Source: an uncultured Butyrivibrio sp. (GTDB taxonomy: Bacteria; Bacillota; Clostridia; Lachnospirales; Lachnospiraceae). From it: DNA of 16,939 bases. The DNA is taken from contig CAJTON010000025.1 of NCBI GenBank assembly GCA_910577605.1, forward strand, positions 28,644 to 45,582, read 5' to 3'. A model generated the notes under the pieces. It searched no databases and had not been told where the DNA came from. It saw nothing but the letters and a program-made list of their open reading frames with translations. The position numbers were made by a program, and so were the translations under genes. Below, piece after piece: positions 1 through 6,650 of this stretch. The stretch's first letter is position 1. Each line of letters begins with the position of its first letter.

Positions 1-292
1 GCACATATTCTGCCAAAGGCGCGAAGCCCTTGCCGTCCGCAGAAGACGGGAAACGGTTAGGCGCGGGAACCAGCCTTGAAAAGCCGTCCATGCACAGCTC
101 GGTAAAAGCGTTGTATTCGTGGTTCTTTGCGGCGGGCTCGTACCACTGTATATCGACCACGATATATTCCCAGCCGTATTTTTTGAGATTCGCCGCCATA
201 AAATCGGCGTTTTTCCTTACTATGTCCTCGGTGACAGCCGCGCCGTAGCAGTCCCAGCTGTTCCATCCCATAGGTGCCGTTAATGCTTTCAT
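1..292 (-). CDS. GH27 alpha-galactosidase-like glycosidase, N-terminal part
   Basis: Reads from an ATG at 292 to the window edge without a stop, giving the first 97 residues; the C-terminal part is outside. The N-terminus has GWNSWDCYG (residues 9-17), the typical opening strand of the clan-D glycoside hydrolase (beta/alpha)8 barrel, and VVDIQWYEP (45-53) for the second barrel strand. This pattern is characteristic of family GH27 (alpha-galactosidase, alpha-N-acetylgalactosaminidase, beta-L-arabinopyranosidase); the catalytic aspartates lie further along and cannot be checked. No signal peptide is visible, so a cytoplasmic enzyme acting on imported oligosaccharides is likely. A GGAGG site sits 7 bases before the ATG. 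It starts 21 bases after the GH43 gene on the same strand, so the two are probably co-transcribed. The exact substrate cannot be told from this fragment. Confidence 0.85.
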   Translation of the reverse strand, partial: MKALTAPMGWNSWDCYGAAVTEDIVRKNADFMAANLKKYGWEYIVVDIQWYEPAAKNHEYNAFTELCMDGFSRLVPAPNRFPSSADGKGFAPLAEYV

Positions 293-313
293 TTTCTACC
301 TCCGTTTTTTAAA

Positions 314-1789
314 TTATAAATATCTGCATGAAAAATTACTGAATTCAGCTCTGTTTTGTCCGACCGCGTAAAGACCCGTCAGAACTCCGGTAAAACCGCC
401 CGCCACCTCGGTCGAGAGGTACTTTGAGGCGGCGTCTCCCAGTTCTATTGTCCTGCCGTTTGTCTGTACCGCGAAATAGTACCGCATACTGTCGGAGCGT
501 ATAATTATCTTAGCGTTTCCCGATCTTATCTGAACGTATTTCTGAATATGCTTTATGTCGCCGATGTTTAGCTTTAAAACAGCCTCCCATCCGTTTCCGG
601 TCCTGCGAATCGCCGCGTCGTAATGCTCGTTCTCGCACATATACACGGTAACGCCCGCCTCGCCGCCGTCAAGGGAGATCTCACACGAAAGCTCCATGTC
701 AAATCCTCTCTGGCGCAGACCGATAAAAGTAGGGGAATCCACATCGTCGAGCGTTACGTCCGTTCCGAAAAGGACGGCGCTGCCGTCTGCAAGCTCGTAA
801 TTTTCTGTGCGGGGGTGCCTTATGAAGCACCAATGAACGCCGAAGTCGGTATTTTCAAAGGTAAATTCGGGTAAAGCCTTCTGAGTGAAATCGCCGTTTA
901 TCTCATAGCTTTCATCAGCGGTGCCGTCTTTTCCGGCGCAAAACCAGCCGTCCTCTCCGAAGACGACGGGAATCAAAAAGACCTCGCGTCCGAGATGGTG
1001 ATAGGTCTGCCACATATGTATCTGGCGGAAACCGAGACAGAGTATGTGCCAGTCGCCGCGGCTGTCGCGGATAAGATCGCCGTGACCGATTCCCTGAATT
1101 ATGTAGGGAGCTTTATTGCGGTTTGTAAGAACGGGATTTTTCGCGTACCCTTCAAAAGGTCCCCACGGCGAATCCGAACGCGCGTAGGTGATCATATGCC
1201 CGTATTCGGTGCCGCCCTCCGCCGCCATAAGATAATAGTAATTATCTATTTTGTACAGATGAGGGCTTTCGAGATAGCGACCGCCGCTTCCCTGCCATAT
1301 CGTGCGGCTCGGAGTGAGCTTTCTGCCTGTCGCGACATCTATCTCGCACTGGACGACACCGGGAACGCCCTCGTCGTCGCTTCCGTTGCTCATAAAATAA
1401 GTCCGCCCGTCCTCGAAAAACAGCGAAGGGTCGATTCCGTTCTGGTCGACCGTTATCGGATCGGACCATTCGCCGTGAATATCGTCGGTATATACATAGA
1501 AATGCGTATGCGTGGTGTCGTTTGTGGTTACCATGTAAAATCTGCCGTTGTTATAGCGTATCGTGGGGGCGAAAACTCCGCCGGAGCTTGCTATTTTTTC
1601 AAGCTGCACCTGATTCGGGCGCGTCAGTACATGGCCGATCTGCGTCCAGTTTACCAGATCTTCACTCTCAAAAAGAGGTACTCCCGGAAAATACTGGAAT
1701 GAGCTGCACACGAGATAGTATTTTCCCTCCGCGAAGCAGACGCTTGGATCGGGATAAAACCCGCTTAATACCGGATTGGCGTATCGCAT
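314..1789 (-). CDS. GH43 family glycosidase (beta-xylosidase / arabinofuranosidase type)
   Basis: A 491-residue protein with a five-bladed beta-propeller GH43 domain (about residues 1-300) followed by a beta-sandwich domain (about 315-490). The three expected catalytic carboxylates are visible: Asp14 in YPDPS (general base), Asp120 in GIDPS (pKa modulator) and Glu174 in YLESPH (general acid). GIGHGD (233-238) matches the conserved His region near the active site, and HHLGREV (264-270) is also family-like. GH43 enzymes with this C-terminal sandwich usually release xylose or arabinose from hemicellulose oligosaccharides. There is no signal peptide, so action is probably cytoplasmic. The start at 1789 has AGGAGG about 11 bases upstream. 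It leads a minus-strand unit with the GH27 gene and is divergent from the plus-strand run beginning at 1967. Family assignment is firm, substrate is not. Confidence 0.93.
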   Translation of the reverse strand: MRYANPVLSGFYPDPSVCFAEGKYYLVCSSFQYFPGVPLFESEDLVNWTQIGHVLTRPNQVQLEKIASSGGVFAPTIRYNNGRFYMVTTNDTTHTHFYVYTDDIHGEWSDPITVDQNGIDPSLFFEDGRTYFMSNGSDDEGVPGVVQCEIDVATGRKLTPSRTIWQGSGGRYLESPHLYKIDNYYYLMAAEGGTEYGHMITYARSDSPWGPFEGYAKNPVLTNRNKAPYIIQGIGHGDLIRDSRGDWHILCLGFRQIHMWQTYHHLGREVFLIPVVFGEDGWFCAGKDGTADESYEINGDFTQKALPEFTFENTDFGVHWCFIRHPRTENYELADGSAVLFGTDVTLDDVDSPTFIGLRQRGFDMELSCEISLDGGEAGVTVYMCENEHYDAAIRRTGNGWEAVLKLNIGDIKHIQKYVQIRSGNAKIIIRSDSMRYYFAVQTNGRTIELGDAASKYLSTEVAGGFTGVLTGLYAVGQNRAEFSNFSCRYL

Positions 1790-1826
1790 ATTATAAAATA
1801 TCCTCCTGATTATTTGTGTTAATTAA

Positions 1827-1856
1827 AGTATATAACAGATTGGGTGCGCGGGGCAA
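1827..1856 (-). promoter_or_regulatory. Candidate sigma-A promoter for the GH43-GH27 unit
   Basis: On the minus strand TTGCCC (1856-1851) is followed after 18 bases by TATACT (1832-1827). The -10 matches 5 of 6 and the -35 matches 4 of 6 consensus bases. It lies about 40 bases before the GH43 start. Seen by eye only. Confidence 0.5.
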
Positions 1857-1923
1857 TTGACTTTATATAAATTTTATAAAAAAAACAGAAAAAATTAATG
1901 GAATATTTGTCTGAAAATGTGTA

Positions 1924-1932
1924 TGATATACT
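1924..1932 (+). promoter_or_regulatory. Candidate extended -10 promoter for the zinc-ribbon/DUF5685/J-domain run
   Basis: TGATATACT contains an extended -10 (TG, one base, then TATACT). The nearest -35-like hexamer, TTGTCT at 1907-1912, is only 14 bases away, which is short, but extended -10 promoters tolerate a poor -35. The site lies in an A/T-rich divergent intergenic region about 35 bases before the gene at 1967. Confidence 0.4.
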
Positions 1933-1966
1933 TTAGATATAACATACCGGAAAGAGGTTTTGGGTT

Positions 1967-2461
1967 ATGAGGTTCAGGGACAGGTTTGCAAATTTTATGT
2001 CCGGAAGATACGGAATGGACGAATTCGGACGTTTTCTGAATATAGTTACTATTATATTGCTTTTGGTATCATTTTTTGTGCCTTTCGTATGGATTGCGGC
2101 TGTTCTTGTGCTGATTTACAGCTATTTCAGGATATTTTCGAGGAACCTGCCCGCGCGCGACGCGGAGAACCGTAAATACTGCTCGATACGCTACCGCAGC
2201 AAGGGCGGACCGTACAGGGGAGGATACAACAGATACGGCGGCAACGGAGGATACAGCGGCTACGGCGGCAGTTATCAGGGCGCGCAGGGCGCCCGCGCGT
2301 CAAAGCCTATGACGGATAAGCAGAAACGCGCGCTCGACCGTAAGACGCACAGGATATTCAAATGTCCCAACTGCGCGCAGAAGATAAGGGTGCCGAAGGG
2401 CAAAGGCAGGATAAGCATCAAATGCCCTAAATGCAGGATAGAGTTTATCAAGAAGACCTGA
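1967..2461 (+). CDS. Small membrane protein with Gly/Tyr-rich linker and C-terminal zinc ribbon
   Basis: A 164-residue protein of unknown function. In order: a short basic/aromatic N-terminus, a hydrophobic stretch at about residues 24-58 long enough for one membrane hairpin or two short segments, a Gly/Tyr-rich low-complexity linker at about 80-106, then a basic segment and a four-Cys zinc ribbon, CPNC (133-136) and CPKC (153-156), at the C-terminus. The ribbon and linker are probably on the cytoplasmic face. The start has an AGAGG site 9 bases upstream; a second reading frame opening at 1960 overlaps it but lacks these motifs. The next gene starts 14 bases after its stop. The J-domain protein two genes on has a similar Gly/Tyr-rich linker, so the products may act together. 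The motifs are clear; the role is not known to me. Confidence 0.85.
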   Translation: MRFRDRFANFMSGRYGMDEFGRFLNIVTIILLLVSFFVPFVWIAAVLVLIYSYFRIFSRNLPARDAENRKYCSIRYRSKGGPYRGGYNRYGGNGGYSGYGGSYQGAQGARASKPMTDKQKRALDRKTHRIFKCPNCAQKIRVPKGKGRISIKCPKCRIEFIKKT

Positions 2462-2475
2462 CGCCGGAGGATGCC

Positions 2476-3324
2476 ATGTTCGGTTATGTTACAGTTAATA
2501 AGGATGAACTGAAAATAAAAGATTACCGAAAATACCAGTCGTATTACTGCGGGGTGTGCCGCAGCCTTGAGCGCAATTACGGGCTGACGGGAAGAATGAC
2601 GCTTACCTATGATATGACTTTTCTTGCGCTGCTTCTCGGTTCTCTTTATGAGGACAGGACAAAGCCGCAGATGAAGAGATGCGTGCCTCATCCCGTAAAG
2701 CCCCATGAGGAGATATGCAATGAATATACCGATTACGCGGCGGCAATGAATGTAATGTTAAGCTATTATAAGCTTAAAGACGACTGGGAGGACGAAAGAA
2801 GCGTCAAAGGCGCGGCGTTTGCCGGAATCTTAAAGCGCGCTTATCATAAGGCGGCAGGGCGCTATCCCGCGCAGGCGAAGGCAATAAGACGCTATATAAA
2901 GAATCAGCACAGATGCGAGGCGCTATGCGAGAAGAGCGCGGACGCCGCCGCCTGCCCGACAGGAGAGATGCTTGCCGAGCTTTTTGACATGAAGGGCGGC
3001 GTATGGCAGAGAGATCTTCGGAGAATGGGATTTTTTCTCGGTAAATTCATATACATAATGGACGCCTTTGACGATCTGGAGGAGGATATACGCCATGATA
3101 ACTATAACCCTCTGCGCATAAGATATACAGGAGGTACGGCGCAGGAGCGAATCGCTTTTGACCGGGAATGCAGGGAAATGCTTACGATGTTTGCCGCGCA
3201 AAGCTCCATGGCCTTTGAAGCGTTGCCGGTACTTGACAATGCTGATATACTTAGAAATATATTGTATTCGGGAATTTGGAGCAAATTCAACCGGATCTGT
3301 CTCAGAAGAGAGAAAGAGAAATAA
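2476..3324 (+). CDS. DUF5685 family protein
   Basis: 282 residues, recognised as DUF5685 by its opening (MFGYVTVNKDELKIKDY) and the CGVC pair at Cys25 and Cys28. The start at 2476 is chosen over the upstream in-frame ATG at 2431 because GGAGG lies 5 bases before it, the family begins at this Met, and the upstream one lies inside the previous gene. The protein looks largely alpha-helical. Two Asp-rich segments stand out: KLKDDWEDE (99-107) and a second at 196-206 (DAFDDLEED...), followed by an NYNP at 209-212. This spacing of two acidic helices recalls the metal-binding motifs of class I isoprenoid synthases, but that is inference, and no activity is established. It sits between the zinc-ribbon protein and the J-domain protein, with only 5 bases to the latter, so the three are probably translated from one message. 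Confidence 0.88.
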   Translation: MFGYVTVNKDELKIKDYRKYQSYYCGVCRSLERNYGLTGRMTLTYDMTFLALLLGSLYEDRTKPQMKRCVPHPVKPHEEICNEYTDYAAAMNVMLSYYKLKDDWEDERSVKGAAFAGILKRAYHKAAGRYPAQAKAIRRYIKNQHRCEALCEKSADAAACPTGEMLAELFDMKGGVWQRDLRRMGFFLGKFIYIMDAFDDLEEDIRHDNYNPLRIRYTGGTAQERIAFDRECREMLTMFAAQSSMAFEALPVLDNADILRNILYSGIWSKFNRICLRREKEK

Positions 3325-3329
3325 AAAAT

Positions 3330-4049
3330 ATGACCGACCCGTATTCAGTGCTCGGCGTTTCAAGAAGCGCCGACGCGGACGAAATCAAAAAAGCATACAG
3401 AAAGCTCAGCCGCATATACCATCCTGACGCTAATGTGAACAATCCCAACAAGAAGCAGGCGGAGGAAAAGTTCAAGCAGGTTCAGGAGGCTTACGATCAG
3501 ATAATGTACGAGCGTGAGCATGGAGAAGGCACCTACGGCAGCCGGGGCGCAGCCGGAGCGGGGCAGAGAGGTCCCGGTTACGGTCAGGCAGGTTACGGAG
3601 GCTATGGAGGATTCGGCGGATTTGGAGGTTACGGCGGCGCATACGGCGGAAGCGCTTCGGGCAGCGCGGCGGACGGACCGAAAATAAACGCGGCGATAAA
3701 TTACGTCAACAGCGGACACTATGCCGAAGCTATGAATATATTGAACGATATGCCTCTGCCGGAGCGGAACGCGAGGTGGCATTATGTCCACGCTTACGCG
3801 AATTACGGAATGGGCAATGTCGTAAACGCCAGAGAGGACGCGAGGCGCGCCGTGGAGCTGGAGCCGGGCAATCAGGATTACGTCAACCTTCTCAATCAGC
3901 TTGAGAATGGCGGGAACTGGTACCAGAATATGGGAAACGCCTACGGAGGAAGCGGAAGCACAACGGGCAGCTGCTGTATGAGGCTTTTGTGCCTTGAGAT
4001 GTTCCTTAACTGCTGTTGCTGCAGCGGAAGCAGATTCTTCTACTGCTGA
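3330..4049 (+). CDS. J-domain (DnaJ-like) protein with TPR-like region and Cys-rich tail
   Basis: 239 residues from the ATG at 3330. An upstream in-frame ATG at 3276 lies inside the DUF5685 gene and would add 18 residues that are not part of a J domain. Residues 3-65 form a J domain with the HPD tripeptide at 31-33, needed to stimulate DnaK ATPase. Residues 67-112 are Gly/Tyr/Phe-rich repeats, as in the G/F linker of DnaJ but longer. Residues 117-190 look like two TPR-type helical repeats. The last 25 residues hold eight cysteines (215, 216, 221, 228-231, 239), among them a CCCC run, which could bind metal or be acylated. There is no DnaJ zinc-finger or substrate domain, so this is a specialised co-chaperone, not the housekeeping DnaJ. 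Its client may be one of the neighbouring products (inference). Confidence 0.92.
   Translation: MTDPYSVLGVSRSADADEIKKAYRKLSRIYHPDANVNNPNKKQAEEKFKQVQEAYDQIMYEREHGEGTYGSRGAAGAGQRGPGYGQAGYGGYGGFGGFGGYGGAYGGSASGSAADGPKINAAINYVNSGHYAEAMNILNDMPLPERNARWHYVHAYANYGMGNVVNAREDARRAVELEPGNQDYVNLLNQLENGGNWYQNMGNAYGGSGSTTGSCCMRLLCLEMFLNCCCCSGSRFFYC
3591..3650 (+). repeat. Gly-aromatic codon repeats inside the J-domain gene
   Basis: The coding sequence runs through imperfect 9- and 6-base units encoding GGY and GGF. The units differ at third positions, so this is selection on the protein more than recent slippage. A similar but shorter tract lies at about 2217-2275 in the zinc-ribbon gene. Confidence 0.6.
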
Positions 4050-4092
4050 TGCCGCCGGAAGGCAATATTTCAGAGAAACGGGGTAGTATTCC

Positions 4093-5088
4093 ATGCCGAA
4101 ATCACCGGATCAAAAGCTGAAAATACTTTATCTTCTCAAACTTTTTTCCGAGGAAACGGACGAACAGCATACGGTTAAGATGACTGACATAATAAAATAT
4201 CTCTCGTCAAACGGGATAAGCGCCGAGCGCAAGAGCATATACAGCGATCTTGAGGCGCTTGATCTTATGGGCTATGAAATAATCAACCGCAGGGAGGCGC
4301 CGGCGGGCTATTATCTTGCGTCAAGAGAATTTGAACTGGCTGAGTTAAGACTCCTTGTAGACGCGGTGCAGTCCTCAAAATTTATTACCGGGAAAAAAAG
4401 CATGCAGCTTATCGGTAAAATAGAAAAGCTGACAAGCAGGCATGAGGGGCGTAAACTTCAGGTGCAGGTGTATGTCGCTAACCGCGTCAAGGCTGACAAT
4501 GAGGAAATACTTTACAATATAGATCATATTCACGAAGCGATCGCGGGCAGCTTTAAGATAAAGTTCAAGTACGGCGAGTGGACTGTGGGACGGAAACTTG
4601 TGCCGAGAAACGGGGGCGCGGAGTACATTGTGGATCCGATCATGCTCATGTGGTACGACGAGAATTATTATCTTGTAGCCTATGACGGTAAAGCCGATAT
4701 GATCAAGCATTTTCGGGTGGACAAGATGCTTTCGGCAGAGGTTTCGTCCGACAAAAGATGCAAGAGCGTTATAATGAGGGACTTTGATCCCGCGGAATAC
4801 GCGAGAAAGCATTTCGGAATGTTTTCCGGCGAGGAGAAGACCGTAAGCGTCAGATTTCCTAAAGAGCTTGTCGGAGTCGTGATTGACCGCTTCGGCAAAA
4901 ACGTGACGATAAAAGCGTCGGGAGATTTTTTTACCGCCAGACTGAACGTAAAGGTGAGCGACCAGTTTTTTGCGTGGATAGCGGGTCTTAGGGGCAGAGC
5001 GGTCATAGAGGGACCGGAAGAGGTGAAGGAAAGCTACATAGGCTTTGTCGAAGACCTGAGAAGATCGGTTATGCCGGACGCCCGTTAG
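4093..5088 (+). CDS. WYL-domain transcriptional regulator
   Basis: 331 residues. The N-terminal 60-75 residues form a winged helix-turn-helix of the type found in WYL proteins (KSIYSDLEALDLMGYEI at 47-63). The WYL domain covers about 140-225: the signature is seen as WYDENYYLVAY (187-197), followed by HFRVDKM (206-212). A further conserved C-terminal region runs to about 325. WYL domains bind nucleic acid or nucleotide ligands and regulate many systems, from DNA damage response to phage defence, so the target cannot be given. The gene starts 43 bases after the J-domain gene, with only a weak GGGG-type ribosome site. It is likely read through from the same run, possibly as its regulator. The ligand-contact residues were not checked one by one. 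Confidence 0.9.
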   Translation: MPKSPDQKLKILYLLKLFSEETDEQHTVKMTDIIKYLSSNGISAERKSIYSDLEALDLMGYEIINRREAPAGYYLASREFELAELRLLVDAVQSSKFITGKKSMQLIGKIEKLTSRHEGRKLQVQVYVANRVKADNEEILYNIDHIHEAIAGSFKIKFKYGEWTVGRKLVPRNGGAEYIVDPIMLMWYDENYYLVAYDGKADMIKHFRVDKMLSAEVSSDKRCKSVIMRDFDPAEYARKHFGMFSGEEKTVSVRFPKELVGVVIDRFGKNVTIKASGDFFTARLNVKVSDQFFAWIAGLRGRAVIEGPEEVKESYIGFVEDLRRSVMPDAR

Positions 5089-5097
5089 CTGATTGGT

Positions 5098-5148
5098 CTT
5101 TCAGCGGGAGAAGCCGCGGCGAAAGATGTCCGTTTTTGCGATTTTTTT
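5098..5148 (+). terminator. Possible intrinsic terminator after the WYL gene
   Basis: CTTTC (5098-5102) pairs with GAAAG (5121-5125) and GCGG (5104-5107) with CCGC (5114-5117) around a 6-base loop, with an uneven internal loop. Two T-tracts follow (5133-5137 and 5142-5148), but the first is 7 bases beyond the stem, so this is a weak candidate. Confidence 0.3.
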
Positions 5149-5180
5149 GACTTGAAAAACAAAAAGATATTATATAGTAT
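5147..5180 (+). promoter_or_regulatory. Candidate sigma-A promoter for folC
   Basis: Two overlapping readings are possible: TTGACT (5147-5152) with TATATA 18 bases on (5171-5176), or TTGAAA (5152-5157) with TAGTAT 17 bases on (5175-5180). Both fall in A/T-rich DNA just before the folC ribosome site at 5191. Confidence 0.5.
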
Positions 5181-5199
5181 CTATATTACCGGAGGCAGA

Positions 5200-6465
5200 A
5201 TGCGGGAGGAAATAAATTACATATACGGGATTCCGAAATTTGCGGGCAAGGCTTCTCTTGACAATACGAGGGAGCTGATACGCCGTTTGGGAGCGGAATG
5301 CAAGGGCGCCGGGATAATCCATGTCGCCGGAACTAACGGCAAGGGTTCGGTCTGCGCGTATATTGACAGCATTATCAGAAACGCGGGATTTCATGCGGGA
5401 CTGTTTACCTCCCCGCATCTTGTGAGGATAAATGAGAGAATAGTCGTTGACGGCAGGCCGGTGTCGGATTCCGAGTTTGAGGACTGTTTTGCGAAGGTTA
5501 AAAAAGTTTCGGAGGAGATGGTACGCGACGGTTTTGCGCATCCGTCGTTTTTTGAGTTTATTTTCGGAATGGCGATGGATTTTTTCGCGTCACGCTCCCC
5601 CGGCTATATTATTCTCGAAACCGGACTGGGAGGAAGGCTTGACGCGACCAATATTTTTGAAAAGCCTCTGCTGACGGTTATTACTTCCATCGGTCTTGAC
5701 CATACGGAGTATCTGGGAGATACATACGCTGAAATAGCGTCTGAAAAGGCGGGAATAATCAAGCCCGGAGTTCCGGTCGTATATGAAAATCTCAGGGAGG
5801 ACGTGTCAAAGGTCATCGCTGATAGGGCGGCTTTACTCGGTTCGCCTGTTCATATTCTGGAACCCTTTCATATAAAGGACATACGGATACGAGATAAAAA
5901 TATTGATTTTTTACTGCATAATGGGTATTATTGTAATGAAAGATTCACGGCGGCTTCAACCGGCAAATATCAGGCGGAGAACGCTTCGCTTGCGGCTGTT
6001 GCCGCGGCGGTGCTGGGAATGAACGATACAGATACAGTCAGAAAAGGGATCGCTTCGGCTTTTTGGAAGGGACGAATGCAGGAAACGGATTCGGGCATCA
6101 TCGTAGACGGGGCGCATAACGGGGACGGGATACGCAGGTTTATTGATTCTGTCGGGGAGGACGGCGCGGAGTCGAGGATACTTTTGTTTTCGGCTGTAAA
6201 GGATAAGCGCTATGACGAAATGATCGGGCTGCTATGCGGCAGCGGGTTGTTCGACAGATATATTCTGGCGCGTCTGGAGGATGAGAGAGGGCTTGGACTT
6301 GCCGAAATGCGTGAGTGCTTTGAAAGGCATACGGAATGCCCGCTTGAGGAATACGGCGATGTGAAGTCGGCGTATGAAGCTGCGGCGGCGTATGCCAAGG
6401 AAGGCGGCAAAGTCTACTCCGCCGGTTCGCTGTATCTTGCGGGAGAGATACTGGCGTTTGCGTGA
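5200..6465 (+). CDS. folC: Folylpolyglutamate synthase / dihydrofolate synthase
   Basis: 421 residues from the ATG at 5200, chosen because GGAGG lies 5 bases upstream. The earlier in-frame ATG at 5152 falls within the promoter-like stretch and has no ribosome site. The enzyme adds glutamate, using ATP, to (tetrahydro)folate and often to dihydropteroate. Visible Mur-ligase-type motifs: the P-loop AGTNGKGSV (43-51), the folate-loop FTSPHL (69-74), ETGLGGRLDATN (140-151), the GLDHTEYLG segment (165-173) that supplies a metal-binding His, and DGAHN (303-307) in the C-terminal Rossmann domain. Length is normal for the family. It appears to lead a transcript with the small acidic protein (29 bases on) and the TPR protein. 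No folate biosynthesis neighbours are present in the window. Confidence 0.95.
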   Translation: MREEINYIYGIPKFAGKASLDNTRELIRRLGAECKGAGIIHVAGTNGKGSVCAYIDSIIRNAGFHAGLFTSPHLVRINERIVVDGRPVSDSEFEDCFAKVKKVSEEMVRDGFAHPSFFEFIFGMAMDFFASRSPGYIILETGLGGRLDATNIFEKPLLTVITSIGLDHTEYLGDTYAEIASEKAGIIKPGVPVVYENLREDVSKVIADRAALLGSPVHILEPFHIKDIRIRDKNIDFLLHNGYYCNERFTAASTGKYQAENASLAAVAAAVLGMNDTDTVRKGIASAFWKGRMQETDSGIIVDGAHNGDGIRRFIDSVGEDGAESRILLFSAVKDKRYDEMIGLLCGSGLFDRYILARLEDERGLGLAEMRECFERHTECPLEEYGDVKSAYEAAAAYAKEGGKVYSAGSLYLAGEILAFA

Positions 6466-6494
6466 TAATGCCCGTTTAAGGAAAGAGAGAAAAA

Positions 6495-6635
6495 ATGATC
6501 GATTTTGATGAGGAAGTTAAAAAGTTCAAGCCGAGCCTTGAGGTTGACGAGGCTGAGGACGCTATCTACAATAACGACTCGGCGGACATGATGTCCGTCA
6601 TAGACAGAATAGTCAAAGTAATTACGGAGAAATAG
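6495..6635 (+). CDS. Small acidic protein, 46 residues, unknown function
   Basis: A short ORF starting MIDFDEEVKKFKPSLEVDE and ending in VKVITEK, with a purine-rich ribosome site (GGAAAGAGAG) before the ATG. It is rich in Asp/Glu in the first 31 residues and has an amphipathic C-terminal helix (about 31-46) with hydrophobic spacing typical of a docking helix. No Cys, signal peptide or membrane segment. It starts 29 bases after folC and ends 15 bases before the zinc-ribbon/TPR gene, so it is likely co-transcribed and may be a partner of the TPR protein (inference). I have seen similar small ORFs in this position in Clostridia but know no function. Reality is supported by codon use like its neighbours, the ribosome site and tight packing. 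Confidence 0.72.
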   Translation: MIDFDEEVKKFKPSLEVDEAEDAIYNNDSADMMSVIDRIVKVITEK

Positions 6636-6650
6636 ATTGGAGCTAATCCC

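Noticed and set aside
995..1702. 235-codon open frame on the plus strand
   Set aside because: It lies wholly antisense to the GH43 gene, has no recognisable domain or ribosome site, and all GH43 catalytic motifs are in the minus-strand frame.
3591..3650. Short regular repeats considered as a CRISPR or tandem-repeat locus
   Set aside because: The repeats are codons for Gly-Tyr and Gly-Phe in frame within the J-domain gene, with no unique spacers of constant length.
3360..4094. 244-codon open frame on the minus strand opposite the J-domain gene
   Set aside because: It is a shadow of the Gly/Tyr-rich coding sequence; the product is a low-complexity Ala/Val/Ser mixture without a domain.
5044..5052. 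Perfect Bacillus-type 0A box TTTGTCGAA about 100 bases before the folC promoter
   Set aside because: It lies inside the WYL coding sequence (Phe-Val-Glu codons). The seven-base core is expected about twice by chance in this window on two strands, and another (TTCGACA, 6250-6256) lies inside folC.
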